The notes under the pieces were generated by a model. It had not been told where the DNA came from. It ran no database searches and saw only the letters and a list, made by a program, of their open reading frames with translations. From assembly GCF_003589595.1 (NCBI RefSeq), contig NW_020654748.1:6548779-6612778 (forward strand): a stretch of DNA of 64,000 nt. Direction: 5' to 3'. The stretch's first letter is position 1. The number at the start of each line of letters is the position of its first letter. The stretch comes from Hyposmocoma kahamanoa. Taxonomy: Eukaryota > Arthropoda > Insecta > Lepidoptera > Cosmopterigidae. Made by a program: the position numbers and the translations under genes. Below, piece by piece: positions 53,721 through 63,232 of the stretch.

Positions 53721-54407
53721 CTTTTTTTTACAAATCTGACAGGTAGAGTCGAGTGCTGGACAATCTTTTCTAGGATGCACGCGACCCCCACAGAAGAAAC
53801 ATTTTCGCTTGAAGAAAGACGCTGCTGATGATTCTTCTTCCTTTGATGAACCTTGTACAGCATTCAAATTTGAAGATTCGTAACTCTGTGAATTCATCTC
53901 CGCCATTTCTAACGATCTCGCCTGATCATAGGCTTTGTCAAGAGATAGAGTTAGATTTTCAAGCAATCGCTGCCTGATTTTACTCGAATTGAGACCAGTA
54001 ATAAATGCGTCTCGAATATTATCGGATTTATTCGTTTCAGCATCAACCTTTCCAAATTGACAATCTTTCGCTAATAATTTTAGCACCTGCATATAAGTAT
54101 CAATGCTCTCATCGTGCTTTTGTCTCCTAGTAGCTAGTATATACCTGGCATAGACTACATTTTTTGGTTTATTGAATAGTTTGTCGAGTATGTCTAGGGC
54201 TTCTTCATAGGTAGTACATTCACTTATGTATGCGAAGATTGTTGGAGATACGTGGTTTATAAGTATGTCTATTTTCATACCAGCTGTTTCTTTTGTAAAG
54301 TTCGATAAGAAACTCTCGAACGTCCTCTTCCAGTGCTCCCATTCCTTGGAGGCGGAATTACCGGTTGGATCAATGTTCAGTTTATCGGGACGCAGAAACC
54401 GTTCCAT
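53712..54407 (-). CDS. gag: gag of the Ty3/gypsy-type element
   Basis: 231 codons starting MERFLRPDKLNIDPTG. The N-terminal ~150 residues are helical capsid-like sequence (WEHWKRTFESFLSNF; YARYILATRRQKHDESIDTY), matching the retrotransposon gag domain of Ty3/gypsy elements. A first CCHC zinc knuckle is complete (CFFCGGRVHPRKDC, C-x2-C-x4-H-x4-C). A second knuckle starts at CQICKKK and is cut by the stop after Asp-Thr. The -1 frame continues with GHLAKVC, supplying the missing His and Cys. The stop therefore lies inside the second knuckle, which suggests that pol is reached by ribosomal frameshifting. Gag packages the RNA and forms the particle in the cytoplasm. Confidence 0.9.
   Translation of the reverse strand: MERFLRPDKLNIDPTGNSASKEWEHWKRTFESFLSNFTKETAGMKIDILINHVSPTIFAYISECTTYEEALDILDKLFNKPKNVVYARYILATRRQKHDESIDTYMQVLKLLAKDCQFGKVDAETNKSDNIRDAFITGLNSSKIRQRLLENLTLSLDKAYDQARSLEMAEMNSQSYESSNLNAVQGSSKEEESSAASFFKRKCFFCGGRVHPRKDCPALDSTCQICKKKDT
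53721..53727 (-). promoter_or_regulatory. Candidate -1 frameshift heptamer A AAA AAG
   Basis: In the gag frame the codons are TGT AAA AAA AAG GAC. A AAA AAG is a standard -1 slippery heptamer. A -1 shift restores C-x2-C-x4-H-x4-C and opens the protease-reverse transcriptase frame. The run of eight A could alternatively hide a length error. Confidence 0.6.
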
Positions 54408-54429
54408 TTTATTTATTCTGATAACATTT

Positions 54430-54440
54430 TGTGGAATAAA
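54430..54440 (-). promoter_or_regulatory. Candidate self-primer binding site
   Basis: One base after the 5' LTR, the minus strand reads TTTATTCCACA. This is exactly complementary to TGTGGAATAAA inside the LTR (54475-54485). No TGG-type tRNA primer site is seen in the leader. Tf1/sushi-type elements prime on the 5' end of their own mRNA with such an arrangement. Confidence 0.5.
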
Positions 54441-54441
54441 T

Positions 54442-54571
54442 TGATAAATAAGATAAAACCTTTAGAATAACGGTTTTATTCCACAGAAATATTTGACAAC
54501 AATGAACCAAAAGACTATCAAATGTAAAGTTCAAAATAGACATTAGAAACTAAAGAGTTAATATTATGACA
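54442..54571 (-). repeat. 5' LTR (element orientation)
   Basis: 130 bp, starting TGTCATAATATTAACTC and ending ATCTTATTTATCA on the minus strand, with TG...CA termini. It contains AATAAA within TGTGGAATAAAACC and a TAAAACC / GGTTTTA inverted pair. Confidence 0.95.
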
Positions 54572-54835
54572 TGTCGTCAATTAACTAGCTTATTATATTA
54601 TACTCAGTAATATACGGTGTTCCCTTTTTTTTCACAAGTCTCTTTTATTTAGAACTTCGTGAAATTCCCAACAGTTATAAATCTGTACCACCCATGTGAA
54701 ATTCAGAATGAATAAATAAATAAATAAGAACATTTTCAAGTGCTTAAGTATTTTAACTTTAACACTGCAATCATAAGTTATAAGTAATTGATTTAATCAA
54801 GTTGTGATTGATTCCATCAAGATCTTCTTTTATTT
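54572..54835. other. No gene seen
   Basis: AT-rich flank. Confidence 0.4.
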
Positions 54836-54839
54836 TTAT

Positions 54840-55265
54840 TATGCCAAGCGACGGGAAGATAAAAACATATTATTCAATATTAAACAACATCACATACTGG
54901 TCCCAAAGTAAACAACTGAAGCACTTACATTATGGAAATTGGAAACAACGACGGTACCACAAACACCCAAGACAATATAGAAAACTAAGCTTTCTACATT
55001 GACTCGGCCGGGTAATCGATCCCAGGATTTCAAAGACGACAACGCCATGTAAACCCTCTAAGTCAATGGACATGCTTGCCCATAACATACGCATAGCCAT
55101 TGCAGTACTAATCACAGATCTAAGGGGCACTGCCACTGCTCCCGTCACCGTGAGACATAAGTTGTCAAGTCCTATGTGCCTGTAATTTCACGACACCTTT
55201 ACCTTTCAAAATCGGAACGCAGTAATGTGAGCATTACTGTTTGGAGGCAGAAATAGGTAAGTGGT
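54840..55265 (-). repeat. SINE-A composite subtype interrupted by SINE-C
   Basis: TGCCAAGCGACGGGAAGATA begins a SINE-A. SINE-C follows (54865-55018, minus strand, with GATCGATTACCCGGCCGAGT on the complement). SINE-A continues CAAAGACGACAACGCCATGT to GGAGGCAGAAATAGGTAAG, the same composite as 35815-36125. Confidence 0.7.
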
Positions 55266-55471
55266 GGTTAGGTAATAATACTATATATTAATGTCATTGC
55301 ATAACGAATTAACATTTGGTGCTTTTACTACGTCTGGCAAATTATTAAATAATTTAGGAGGTAATACAAATGCCGTGGCTCCCTAAAATTTTGTATTAGA
55401 GAGTTGTTTGGGCGATATACTTCTATTTTATAATTTCGGATTTCGAGGATATCTGGATTCTACTATTTTTG

Positions 55472-55565
55472 ACAACCTCCGTGGCCGAATGGCTTGCACA
55501 CCGATTTTCATGGTGTCGCCGTCTCCAAGGTCCCGGGTTCGATCGATCGAAATATAAACTCCCGG
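55472..55565 (+). repeat. SINE-C head, tRNA-derived
   Basis: ACCTCCGTGGCCGAATGGCT (box A), TTTTCATGGTGTCGCCGTCT and GGTCCCGGGTTCGATCGATC (box B). The 3' body is missing. Confidence 0.7.
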
Positions 55566-56498
55566 ACACATAATTCGCGCCACCTTGCATTTTCAATATT
55601 ACATGCCCTTAGCTTAAACAATGCTTGATTGCTCAAAAATGCTAATGCAACTTTGAAACTGGTATCTAAACGTCATTTCCTTAAGTCCTTATTGAATATT
55701 TGAATTTAAAGAACTGGAGAAAACTTTTTTCGATGATAATTATATTTTTATATTCTAGCCCATTAAGGATAAAAATGCAAAATAGCTCGAATTATGTGTT
55801 CGAGGTGTACTTGTCTCGTAAATGTAGAGCGATGCGATGGTAAGATTAAGATATTCTATTCCCTAGAGTAACTTACTAACTTAGTAATAACTTATAATTG
55901 TATATAATATTATGTTACATGTTTGGTGCGGGTAAGCGAGATAGTTGCGTAGGTTACCCTAGGAAATAATTAATTTGATCCTTAAAGATATAATTGATCT
56001 TAGAAGTGTAATGTATATTATAGCTGTTTCGTCTGTATTAGCTGATCTATATTCGGATAAATTATAAATGACTGCATTCAAGGTAACTCTATCATTATGT
56101 TTAAGCATACTAAATTAATATTTGATAGAAAAAAAAATTATATTTCATCCTCTTTTTTCATATAGGTCAAATCGGTCGCGCCCTCCATTCAGTACGTTAA
56201 GTTTTGCCGCTCGTCCTGTCCTCCACGACTCTGGCGGGACTGCACCGCTTAGGGTGCAGATGCAATGGGGGCTGGGGTGTCTGTAAGCAGATTCTCCCAG
56301 GTTTAGAAAAAGGCTAGTATATGAAAAAGCAGCACGAGCCGGCGAGTGCCAGAAGCGAATATGCTTGCGTTTCCGAACATAGTTTCAGGTCAAATTAAAT
56401 TATTATGAATATAATATTAGATTAGTATACAAATATTTTAGTAAGTAAATCAGAACAAAAAAGTATTTTAGGAAATCTAATTATAAAAAAGGAGTAGG
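55566..56498. other. No gene seen
   Basis: AT-rich, with a GC-richer patch at 56170-56290 (CCACGACTCTGGCGGGACTG) that resembles no recognised element. Confidence 0.4.
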
Positions 56499-56506
56499 TA
56501 TCTGAA

Positions 56507-56527
56507 CATTGACTTACTAAGTCAATG
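56507..56527. mobile_element. 21-bp relic hAT insertion (two fused terminal repeats)
   Basis: CATTGACTTAC (56507-56517) is joined directly to TAAGTCAATG (56518-56527). These are the two ends of the hAT MITE at 19860, 33715 and 35028 with nothing in between. The site is flanked by a perfect 8-bp duplication TATCTGAA (56499-56506 and 56528-56535). Confidence 0.9.
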
Positions 56528-56535
56528 TATCTGAA

Positions 56536-57635
56536 CTTAATTTTTAATGCTCATTTGTCTTAGTTTCGAGGCTCTACATGAAACTATCAAAGTTAATTTA
56601 TACAAATCAAATATTAGCTCAGAACAAATTAAAACATACATTGATTTTATTTATTTTATGTGTCAGAGAGAAAGGATCAATCATTAAAAAAGGCTGCCAT
56701 TTAGATTTTTTGCCTGCTGCTTTCGCAAATTTAAAATGATCATTTAAAATACATGCCATATGTAATCAATTAGATATTTTATCATCTTACTAGTGTTACT
56801 AGTCATATACGTCAATGACCAACAAATAACGTTACGTAAGATTTTTCATTTTTTTCCATCCTCTAAGCGTAAGATAAACGATATTTGAATTTAAACCTAT
56901 GGCATACTTGTAGTTACGGCCAGCTGCCAAAAGCTCAAGGAGATGTAAAGACTGATATGCAAACTTCACAGTACTTATCCTCCACAAGACGCTTTTTTAC
57001 ATTGGTACCACTGTCCTAGTTCGATATATTCTTACGTGCATCTGAATTTTTAAGCAATGTAAGAACGTAATTACTTCACTATCTCTGAGTTAACAATAAG
57101 AAGGTAACACAGCATAGAAAACAAATTCATGAGAGAAATTGATTGATTTCGAATTAAAATTTCATTACAAGTTAATTTATTTCATTGTGAAAAATGAATT
57201 ACATTTCGAATCACTTGCGGAACCTATTCAAAGTTTCATTATCGTTATGCAGACAAGTTGCGCAATCTCTTATACACTATACCATTGCGGTCCAATAAAA
57301 TAAGGCTAATCAAAAAAAGAAAACAATCCATTACATAGTTTAAAAGATCCAATACAAATGTTAATTAAAACGACGAAAAGTGGCGGGTTTTTACAGTTAG
57401 ATGATTTAACACAAATTAATTTTAAGTCAAGTTTTATTACGTGTTGAGTTGCTTAATTATTTGTTACCTGTTTAAGCTGATGGCTCTATAGCCAACGCTC
57501 AATAAATAATCGCATTCAATTAAAGAAAAACAATATCTGTCATCTATCGAGGTAATTGAATCAATCCTTTCTAATTTCAGTTGCTATTTCAAGAACGGCG
57601 TATTTTACTTATCTACGTCAGCGGGGGACTAAACG
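56536..57635. other. No gene seen
   Basis: AT-rich. TTTTTTTCCATCCTCTAAGCG near 56852 is a lone end of the MITE at 19840-20241. Confidence 0.4.
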
Positions 57636-57639
57636 TAGG

Positions 57640-57770
57640 CTGGGGTTCACACGAAGCGTTTCGTTCTTACATTTATATGGCGATCAGCTAAAAAGTTCCC
57701 TGCATGTAGACGTCCCTAAACAGTATAACTGGGCCTTTTCAAGGCGAAATTGAATAGGCATTAATTAGGT
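57640..57770 (+). repeat. LINE 3'-end fragment
   Basis: GGGTTCACACGAAGCGTTTC, AAAAGTTCCCTGCATGTAGA and TTTTCAAGGCGAAATTGAAT, inverted relative to 32700-32965. Confidence 0.6.
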
Positions 57771-57927
57771 GTACATCGTCGTCTTCATCAACACTTTCCA
57801 TCAAGTGACATGGAGGTCAAATGAGCACTTATTATAAAAAAAGTTACTTGCCTACTTAGAGCAGTACTACCTATTGAACCCTTTCCACTAAGTCTATCTT
57901 ATAATATACAACAAAATCTTACTCTTA

Positions 57928-58092
57928 GGGTCGTATTCGAGAACTCTACTCAATGCTCAAGTTAGGATTTGAGTATGGTTTAAAGCACTTGATATCATAC
58001 TCAAGTCCCTGCCATTAGGGTCGTATTTCCAGTGCTTGTGTTGCCAGTGCAATCCTGACTTGAGCATTGAATAGAGTTCTAGAATACGACTC
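57928..58092. mobile_element. Harbinger-like MITE, copy 3, with TTA duplication
   Basis: GGGTCGTATTCGAGAACTCT and the inverse of AGAGTTCTAGAATACGACTC are the ends. TTA lies on both sides (57925-57927 and 58093-58095), the 3-bp target typical of PIF/Harbinger elements. Confidence 0.8.
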
Positions 58093-59082
58093 TTAAACAC
58101 TATTTACTTTCGTAAGCCGAATTTCGGACGTCATCGTGGATGAACAGAGCTCACAGGCTGCTCACAGGCTGGCCTAACGAAGTCATCTAAATGCGTTATA
58201 GTCGTATGAGAGAGTCTGATAGAGCGACTACCTTTTATATCTTAACATCTTGATTTATATTTTATACAGAGCCCGGGGTAAATCGATTCTGGGACTTCAA
58301 TTTCTCTGTAGATTGGTAGGTGTATCTGTAATAAGTCTTTAATAGAGAATGGAATAATACAACAATAATTTACAATTACTGTTACAAGTTTTTTTCTGTA
58401 TAATTATTTTATACAATCGCAAGTGATATTTCAGTAGATAAAACAATTATAATTACCGGCAAACATTTGAAATTGGAACGGTTGGCGCCATCTGTAGACG
58501 TTTCATAGAATTGCTTGGGCCATGTGGAAAGAGAGTAGGTAGGTAATTTTTTTAAAAACTCCAACACAGACGTGCTTGTAATACACTACTAAAGACCATT
58601 TGTTTAGGTACTTAACTAAATGGAAACAATCTTGAGATGTCTACTTAATGAAATGAAATGAAAAAATTTATAAAATAATGTTTACTTACCTTCAAATACA
58701 AAATACAAATACTTAGCTTGACATGAAATTGCATGCCTGTTTTTATACCTATTGATTTGTAAAGCATAATATGTTTCAATAAAAAGAGGAATCAAGATTT
58801 TTTACATGATAAATGGACATACCACACCAACTTTTCGGCAAATGTCATCACTATGAATAATGGTCTTCGGAGTTTGTCTATGCTTGGCTTGTCATTGTCA
58901 TTACTAATGTCATTTGGCAATTTTATTTTGGCATTAGTGTTTGGTATTTTGTATATCAGGAGTAGGAGTATCTAAAGCCAATTTAAAAAGAACATTATTC
59001 TACCTTTTTCTGCGTTTTTACTATTTTTTATAGTAAAAAATAGTGTTTTATAGCAACAAGCTAAGTTTCAAGATCAGATAAC
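58093..59082. other. Upstream region of ZMAT2
   Basis: Mostly unassigned. The last 150 bp before the ATG would hold the promoter and 5' UTR, but no motif can be asserted. CTATTTTTTATAGTAAAAAATAG-like self-complementarity lies near 59022-59046. Confidence 0.35.
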
Positions 59083-61020
59083 ATGACTATGCGACCAGAT
59101 GATCACCGTAGAAAATGGGACAAAGACGAGTTCGAAAGAATCGCTGCAGAGAGACTACGAGAAGAAATAGAAGAAGAGGAACGTGCTAAAAAGAAAGGTA
59201 CATAAAGTAAACAAAATCAAAAAATGTATATGATACGAGAACTGTTACGAAACATTAATAAAATAACTGACATTAAAGTTGTCCCTCCAAAGTATTTAAA
59301 CCAAGGTCAGTCGTAATTCCTGTCAAAAACTGTAATATCCAGGACTGTCTACGATTTGTTCATTACTTGGTATCATGAACGGTAAACACAAATAAATTTT
59401 GATGCTGTGAACAATACCGCTGCTGCCACACTCAAAATAGGCGCTTTGACGTCGAGTTGCGGACACCAGCCCGTTACACCAAGTACCGCTGCTGCTCTAA
59501 ATGCTGCCTTGCAATTTCACTGATTACTTACCAACTTCCTTATTTAGTTATAGTTACACCTGATGTATACATGTCATACATATAATCTGTCCCTGTGGAC
59601 TCCTTTTCCCCCATGTAGTGTCACATGCCAATGCAGCATTGTATTGAAAACTCGGTCAATATGTTTCAAGCCCAGAATGCTGTGTTCCATAACCCTCTGA
59701 TCTGTCAGAATCAGTAGTGTCCTTGAGTTCAGACTTCTGGAACTTGGTCAGCCATGTCTAAATCTTTAAATATGAACTTTGTAATTTACAATTTTCAAAA
59801 GTGCATTCCTTTCTGGGCCACCCTGTAGATGTTTATCAGTAACAGTAAACTTATCTTAATGCTATTTTTTAAATTGCACATTAAACATTGCAGCTCCACC
59901 AATCAAACGAGAGCTTCTCAAACAGCGTGATTACAAAGTTGATCTCGACTCAAAACTTGGAAAGAGCGTTGTCATCACAAAGAACACTCCAACATCGCAA
60001 TCAGGGGGATATTACTGCAATGTGTGTGATTGCATTGTAAAAGACTCTATTAACTTCCTGGACCACATCAATGGCAAGAAACACCAAAGGAATCTGGGCA
60101 TGTCTATGAAGATTGAAAGGAGCTCTTTAGAGCAAGTTAGTAAAAAAATAATAAAATAAATAATATTAATGCATCTAACGATATTTTAGTTACCAGGGCT
60201 TAATGCAGAAAATTCTCCCTTGTTACCCATACATAGCCAAGTAATTATTCCTGCTACAAAATCAGGTAAAGTAGCAGATATGTAACTACACCAACAAAAC
60301 ACTCTGAAAACATTTCACAAAAATACTCTGGGCCAATTTAGGATAGTTCAGTAGAGTACAGTTTGAAACAATGTAGAATAATATTATTTTATAGTTTTCG
60401 TATGAGCATCAAAAAGGAAACTACAAAAAGGTTACAGTTTTATTCTTTAAGATTTATTTTTATTATTTAACATTTCTAATTTATTAAAAGAATAAAATTG
60501 TGACTCTTTTGTAGTTACGTTACTTTTATGTTTGTATTGAATTTGTGTAGAATTTACTATACAGAATGATGAAAAAATCACTTAGTTTTTTTTCCTGTGC
60601 ATAAGATTCGGTAATACAGCACATTAATGAAATAACATAATAAAAAAATCCCTTTTTTTGCGTTTTTAAAATGTCAATATTTCCTAATGATTTCTAACAT
60701 GTAAGTTCCTTAAAATTTGTAAATAATAATCAGTTCTTCGAGTGACTGGCCTAGTACTGATAATATTTTGCATATTGCAGGTAAAAGCAAGATTTGCTCT
60801 AAATAAGAGGAAACTAGAGGATAAGAAAAGGGAATACGAGCTCGATTCGCGATTAAGAGAGGCAGCTGAAGAAGAAACCAGAGTCAAGGAGCTTCGTCGC
60901 GAACGTCGCCGGGACAAAAAACGCAAGCTCCAAGAAATTGATGAACCTGAAAGTACACCTGCCCAATCTGAATTAGCTCAGATTATGGGCTTTTCAGGAT
61001 TTGGAGCTTCTAAAAAATAA
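59083..61020 (+). CDS. ZMAT2: ZMAT2 / Snu23-type spliceosomal zinc-finger protein
   Basis: Three exons: 59083-59197, 59894-60135 and 60781-61020, giving 198 codons, close to the 199 of human ZMAT2. Splice sites are AAAG|GTACAT, GCAG|CTCCACC, CAA|GTTAGT and GCAG|GTAAAAG; all introns are GT-AG (696 and 645 nt). The N-terminus is acidic and helical ([29 protein letters not shown]). Exon 2 carries a U1-type C2H2 zinc finger, [20 protein letters not shown] to GKKHQRNLG, with C-x2-C-x12-H-x5-H spacing. The C-terminus is a charged coiled coil with [11 protein letters not shown], then [12 protein letters not shown]. In yeast and human this family is part of the U4/U6.U5 tri-snRNP / pre-B spliceosome in the nucleus. 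Introns, intact frame and conserved ends argue for a functional gene. It is probably constitutively expressed; no regulatory element is visible. Confidence 0.97.
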
Positions 61021-61123
61021 TAGTACTGTAATGTGTGCTGCAATGTTTGTGTATTACCTCATAAAATCATCTTTGAATTTTCAAAAACGTATCAGCACAT
61101 ACATTTTTGAATTTTCGGTTTAA

Positions 61124-61129
61124 ATTAAA
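61124..61129 (+). terminator. Possible poly(A) signal of ZMAT2
   Basis: ATTAAA about 105 bp after the stop codon, followed by T-rich sequence (TTGTCTCATTTTTATG). Another AATAAA is near 61358. Confidence 0.4.
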
Positions 61130-61149
61130 ATAATTAGTGTTAATTCTTC

Positions 61150-61984
61150 TTTGTCTCATTTTTATGTTATCATATTTACATTTTTAAGACTCAAGTTATT
61201 TATAGGTAAACCCCGAAATACACTCATGGACATCAGAGGCACCACTGGCCACACAAACAAGAGTGTTTAAGATAATTCAACCTTTTTTAGCATTATGTCC
61301 AAGAGTATGGCATAAGAACCCAGTACAAATGTACTTTTGGTTGTCTGATTTGTGCTAAATAAACAAGTTTTACAGAAGTAAGAACTGAACTAGGCTCAAA
61401 ATACATTGCTGTGGAATTTTTGTAACCAGAACTTAATAAACTTCGGCAATTGTGTAACATACAAACTGGATATGAGCTACAACAGGTCGCGTGTCTTCTG
61501 GAGAATTGTCGCACAGTATACAGCATAAACGTTACGAAATTGACTTAGTTCATAATACTATAATATGTGCTATTTCGTTGCAAAAATTAGCTTCCATTTC
61601 GTTCCGAGGGAATGTAAATTGAGCCATGCAAATCATATTTTACCAGTTTACCAGACTAATAACTATGGTCTTTATTACCGGTTGTGGTACTGAGTCAGAT
61701 GTAGTATAATAGTGATTGTAGATCTGTGAACATAGCTCGCTTCGTGGCCTCACTTACATAAAACCAAAATCAAATTACTTTTCAAGTAGGTATGTATGCA
61801 AGTTAAAAAAACTAACTTAAGGTAGTAGGTAGTCGTATTCATATTCGCTTTAACAAGACAATGCGTTAAACAAACACTTACACAGACTAATAATAAATAA
61901 CACACACACTCAGCAGAGATATAAAGAAGCATTTGCGTACTCCATTTTCCTTTCCGTGTACGAAAGAAAAGAACATTTTTCCAC
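61150..61984. other. No gene seen
   Basis: Contains 61445-61515, a diverged relative of 6750-6830 (TGTGTAACATACAAACTGGA, CGTGTCTTCTGGAGAATT). Confidence 0.4.
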
Positions 61985-62160
61985 TAGATTTCCACCCTTT
62001 GAAGTGGAATATTTTCTTCAAATTTAAATGGGGCCTATACTGAGGTACCTTCTTTCCAACAAAAAAGAATCATCAAAATGGTTCACAAATGCCGCAGGAG
62101 TTATCGCAGTCTGACTACTACAGTCTGATTGAGAACCTCCTGGAAGTCGGTTAAAAAAAC
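61985..62160 (-). repeat. ACCGACTTC-ended element fragment
   Basis: TTCTTTCCAACAAAAAAGAA, GTTCACAAATGCCGCAGG and GAGAACCTCCTGGAAGTCGG TTAAAAAA at the end. Confidence 0.65.
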
Positions 62161-62189
62161 CGTCTAAACCCAATACAAATATCTGCAAG

Positions 62190-62760
62190 AAGCGCAATTA
62201 GAAATTAGTAAGATCTGCTGTATCAGTCTGTAGCTCAGTTGATAAGAACGGCGGCCCCGGTGTGGCAACTGATGCTGGTTGGTGTAAAATTTTTTTTATT
62301 TTGTAATATCAAGTGACGGGACGAACAAGTCGTGCGCCTGAGGGTAAGATACACGCTTGTCCATAATAGTTGCAGTGCCACCGCAGTCATAATATCTGTA
62401 CGTGCCACTCAAGAGCTTTAAATCGCGAAGATCTGAGGGACACTGCCACTGCGCTCGTCAACTTGAGACATAAGTTGACAAATCCCATGTGCCTGGAATT
62501 TTACCAGCAGCCTTACCCTTCAAAACCGGAACACAGTAATGCTGACATTACTACTTGGCGGCAGAAATAGATAAGGTGGCAGTACTTCTCTGGACGAACA
62601 AGGAGCTCTACTGCTACTGAAAGTTAGTGTGGTATATCTTTGTATCAATAATAATAATAAAAATATAGTGGAGAAATTTTAACAAAAAATTTAAGTCTAT
62701 CATTGTAGTAATTAAAACATCATCATATTCAATAAAATAAATATCAAACTCAAACATAAT
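62190..62760 (+). repeat. SINE-T copy interrupted by a SINE-A (62285-62635, minus)
   Basis: The head (AGTAAGATCTGCTGTATCAG, TCTGTAGCTCAGTTGATAAG) lies at 62208-62280. An inverted SINE-A with AGTGACGGGACGAACAAGTC to GAGCTCTACTGCTACTGAAA follows. The SINE-T tail TTTGTATCAATAATAATAAT resumes at 62640. Confidence 0.7.
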
Positions 62761-63125
62761 GAAAGTGAAGCCAATTTTTTTGTCATCTAACCATAAGTCC
62801 ATTTTCTCCATAACTAATGAGATGACGGCGATGACTCTTCGTCAGCACGCCTATCCGATTCACAGAAACATCCCATTGTGCACATGCTTTCGTGCGGAAC
62901 ATGGGACTGAATCAACAAGGTCGTTTGCTGAAAAAACACCATATTGCATGAACGTAAGGTGTGTTCAGTATAGACGCTAACACAAGTGATTTCAAAATAA
63001 GGTACTGTGTCAACAGCTACTTAAAATTACTTAACGTCCCTAATGCGAACTGAATAAGGTATTTAACTTAATTTCAGTTAGCACTAACTAAACTAAACTA
63101 TACCTAAGCTGTGTTATATTTTCAG
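62761..63125. other. No gene seen; possibly intronic
   Basis: Unassigned sequence upstream of the candidate terminal exon. CTAAC motifs near 63084-63090 could serve as branch points. Confidence 0.35.
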
Positions 63126-63160
63126 AGGAGGCCAATATTGAAGCTAAGCCTAAAAAATAA
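63126..63160 (+). CDS. Candidate terminal coding exon of an unidentified gene
   Basis: A splice acceptor (TGTTATATTTTCAG, ending at 63125) is followed by a frame reading EANIEAKPKK and a TAA stop at 63158-63160. Two overlapping downstream AATAAA signals (63217-63222 and 63227-63232) fit a gene end. The exon begins in phase 1: two bases complete a codon started upstream. The Lys-rich C-terminus is unrecognised. It would belong to a plus-strand gene whose upstream exons I cannot place; 39256-39298 has a matching phase but no other link. The shortness means the frame alone is weak evidence. Confidence 0.4.
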
Positions 63161-63216
63161 GGCAGAATCACGGAATACATACATAATCTACTTGGTTCAT
63201 GACTTCTGTGGAGGAA

Positions 63217-63232
63217 AATAAAGATTAATAAA
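63217..63232 (+). terminator. Poly(A) signal pair
   Basis: AATAAA at 63217 and again at 63227, 57-67 bp after the candidate stop. Confidence 0.45.

Larger units (their letters stand above)
50723..54571 (-). mobile_element. Ty3/gypsy-type LTR retrotransposon, nearly complete
   Basis: Two 130-bp LTRs (one with an assembly gap) bracket gag and pol on the minus strand. Both begin TGTCATAATATTAACTC and end TTATTTATCA in element orientation. The flanks are a perfect 5-bp duplication TGTCG (50718-50722 and 54572-54576). The LTRs are identical over the bases that can be compared, so the insertion is recent. Domain order is gag zinc knuckles, protease, reverse transcriptase, RNase H, integrase, which defines Ty3/gypsy. 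There is no env-like frame. A single-nucleotide deletion inside pol disables this copy or is a sequencing error. Confidence 0.95.

Noticed and set aside
50831..54407. Endogenous retrovirus with env
   Set aside because: Only gag and pol are present and the pol stop lies about 5 bp from the LTR, leaving no room for env.
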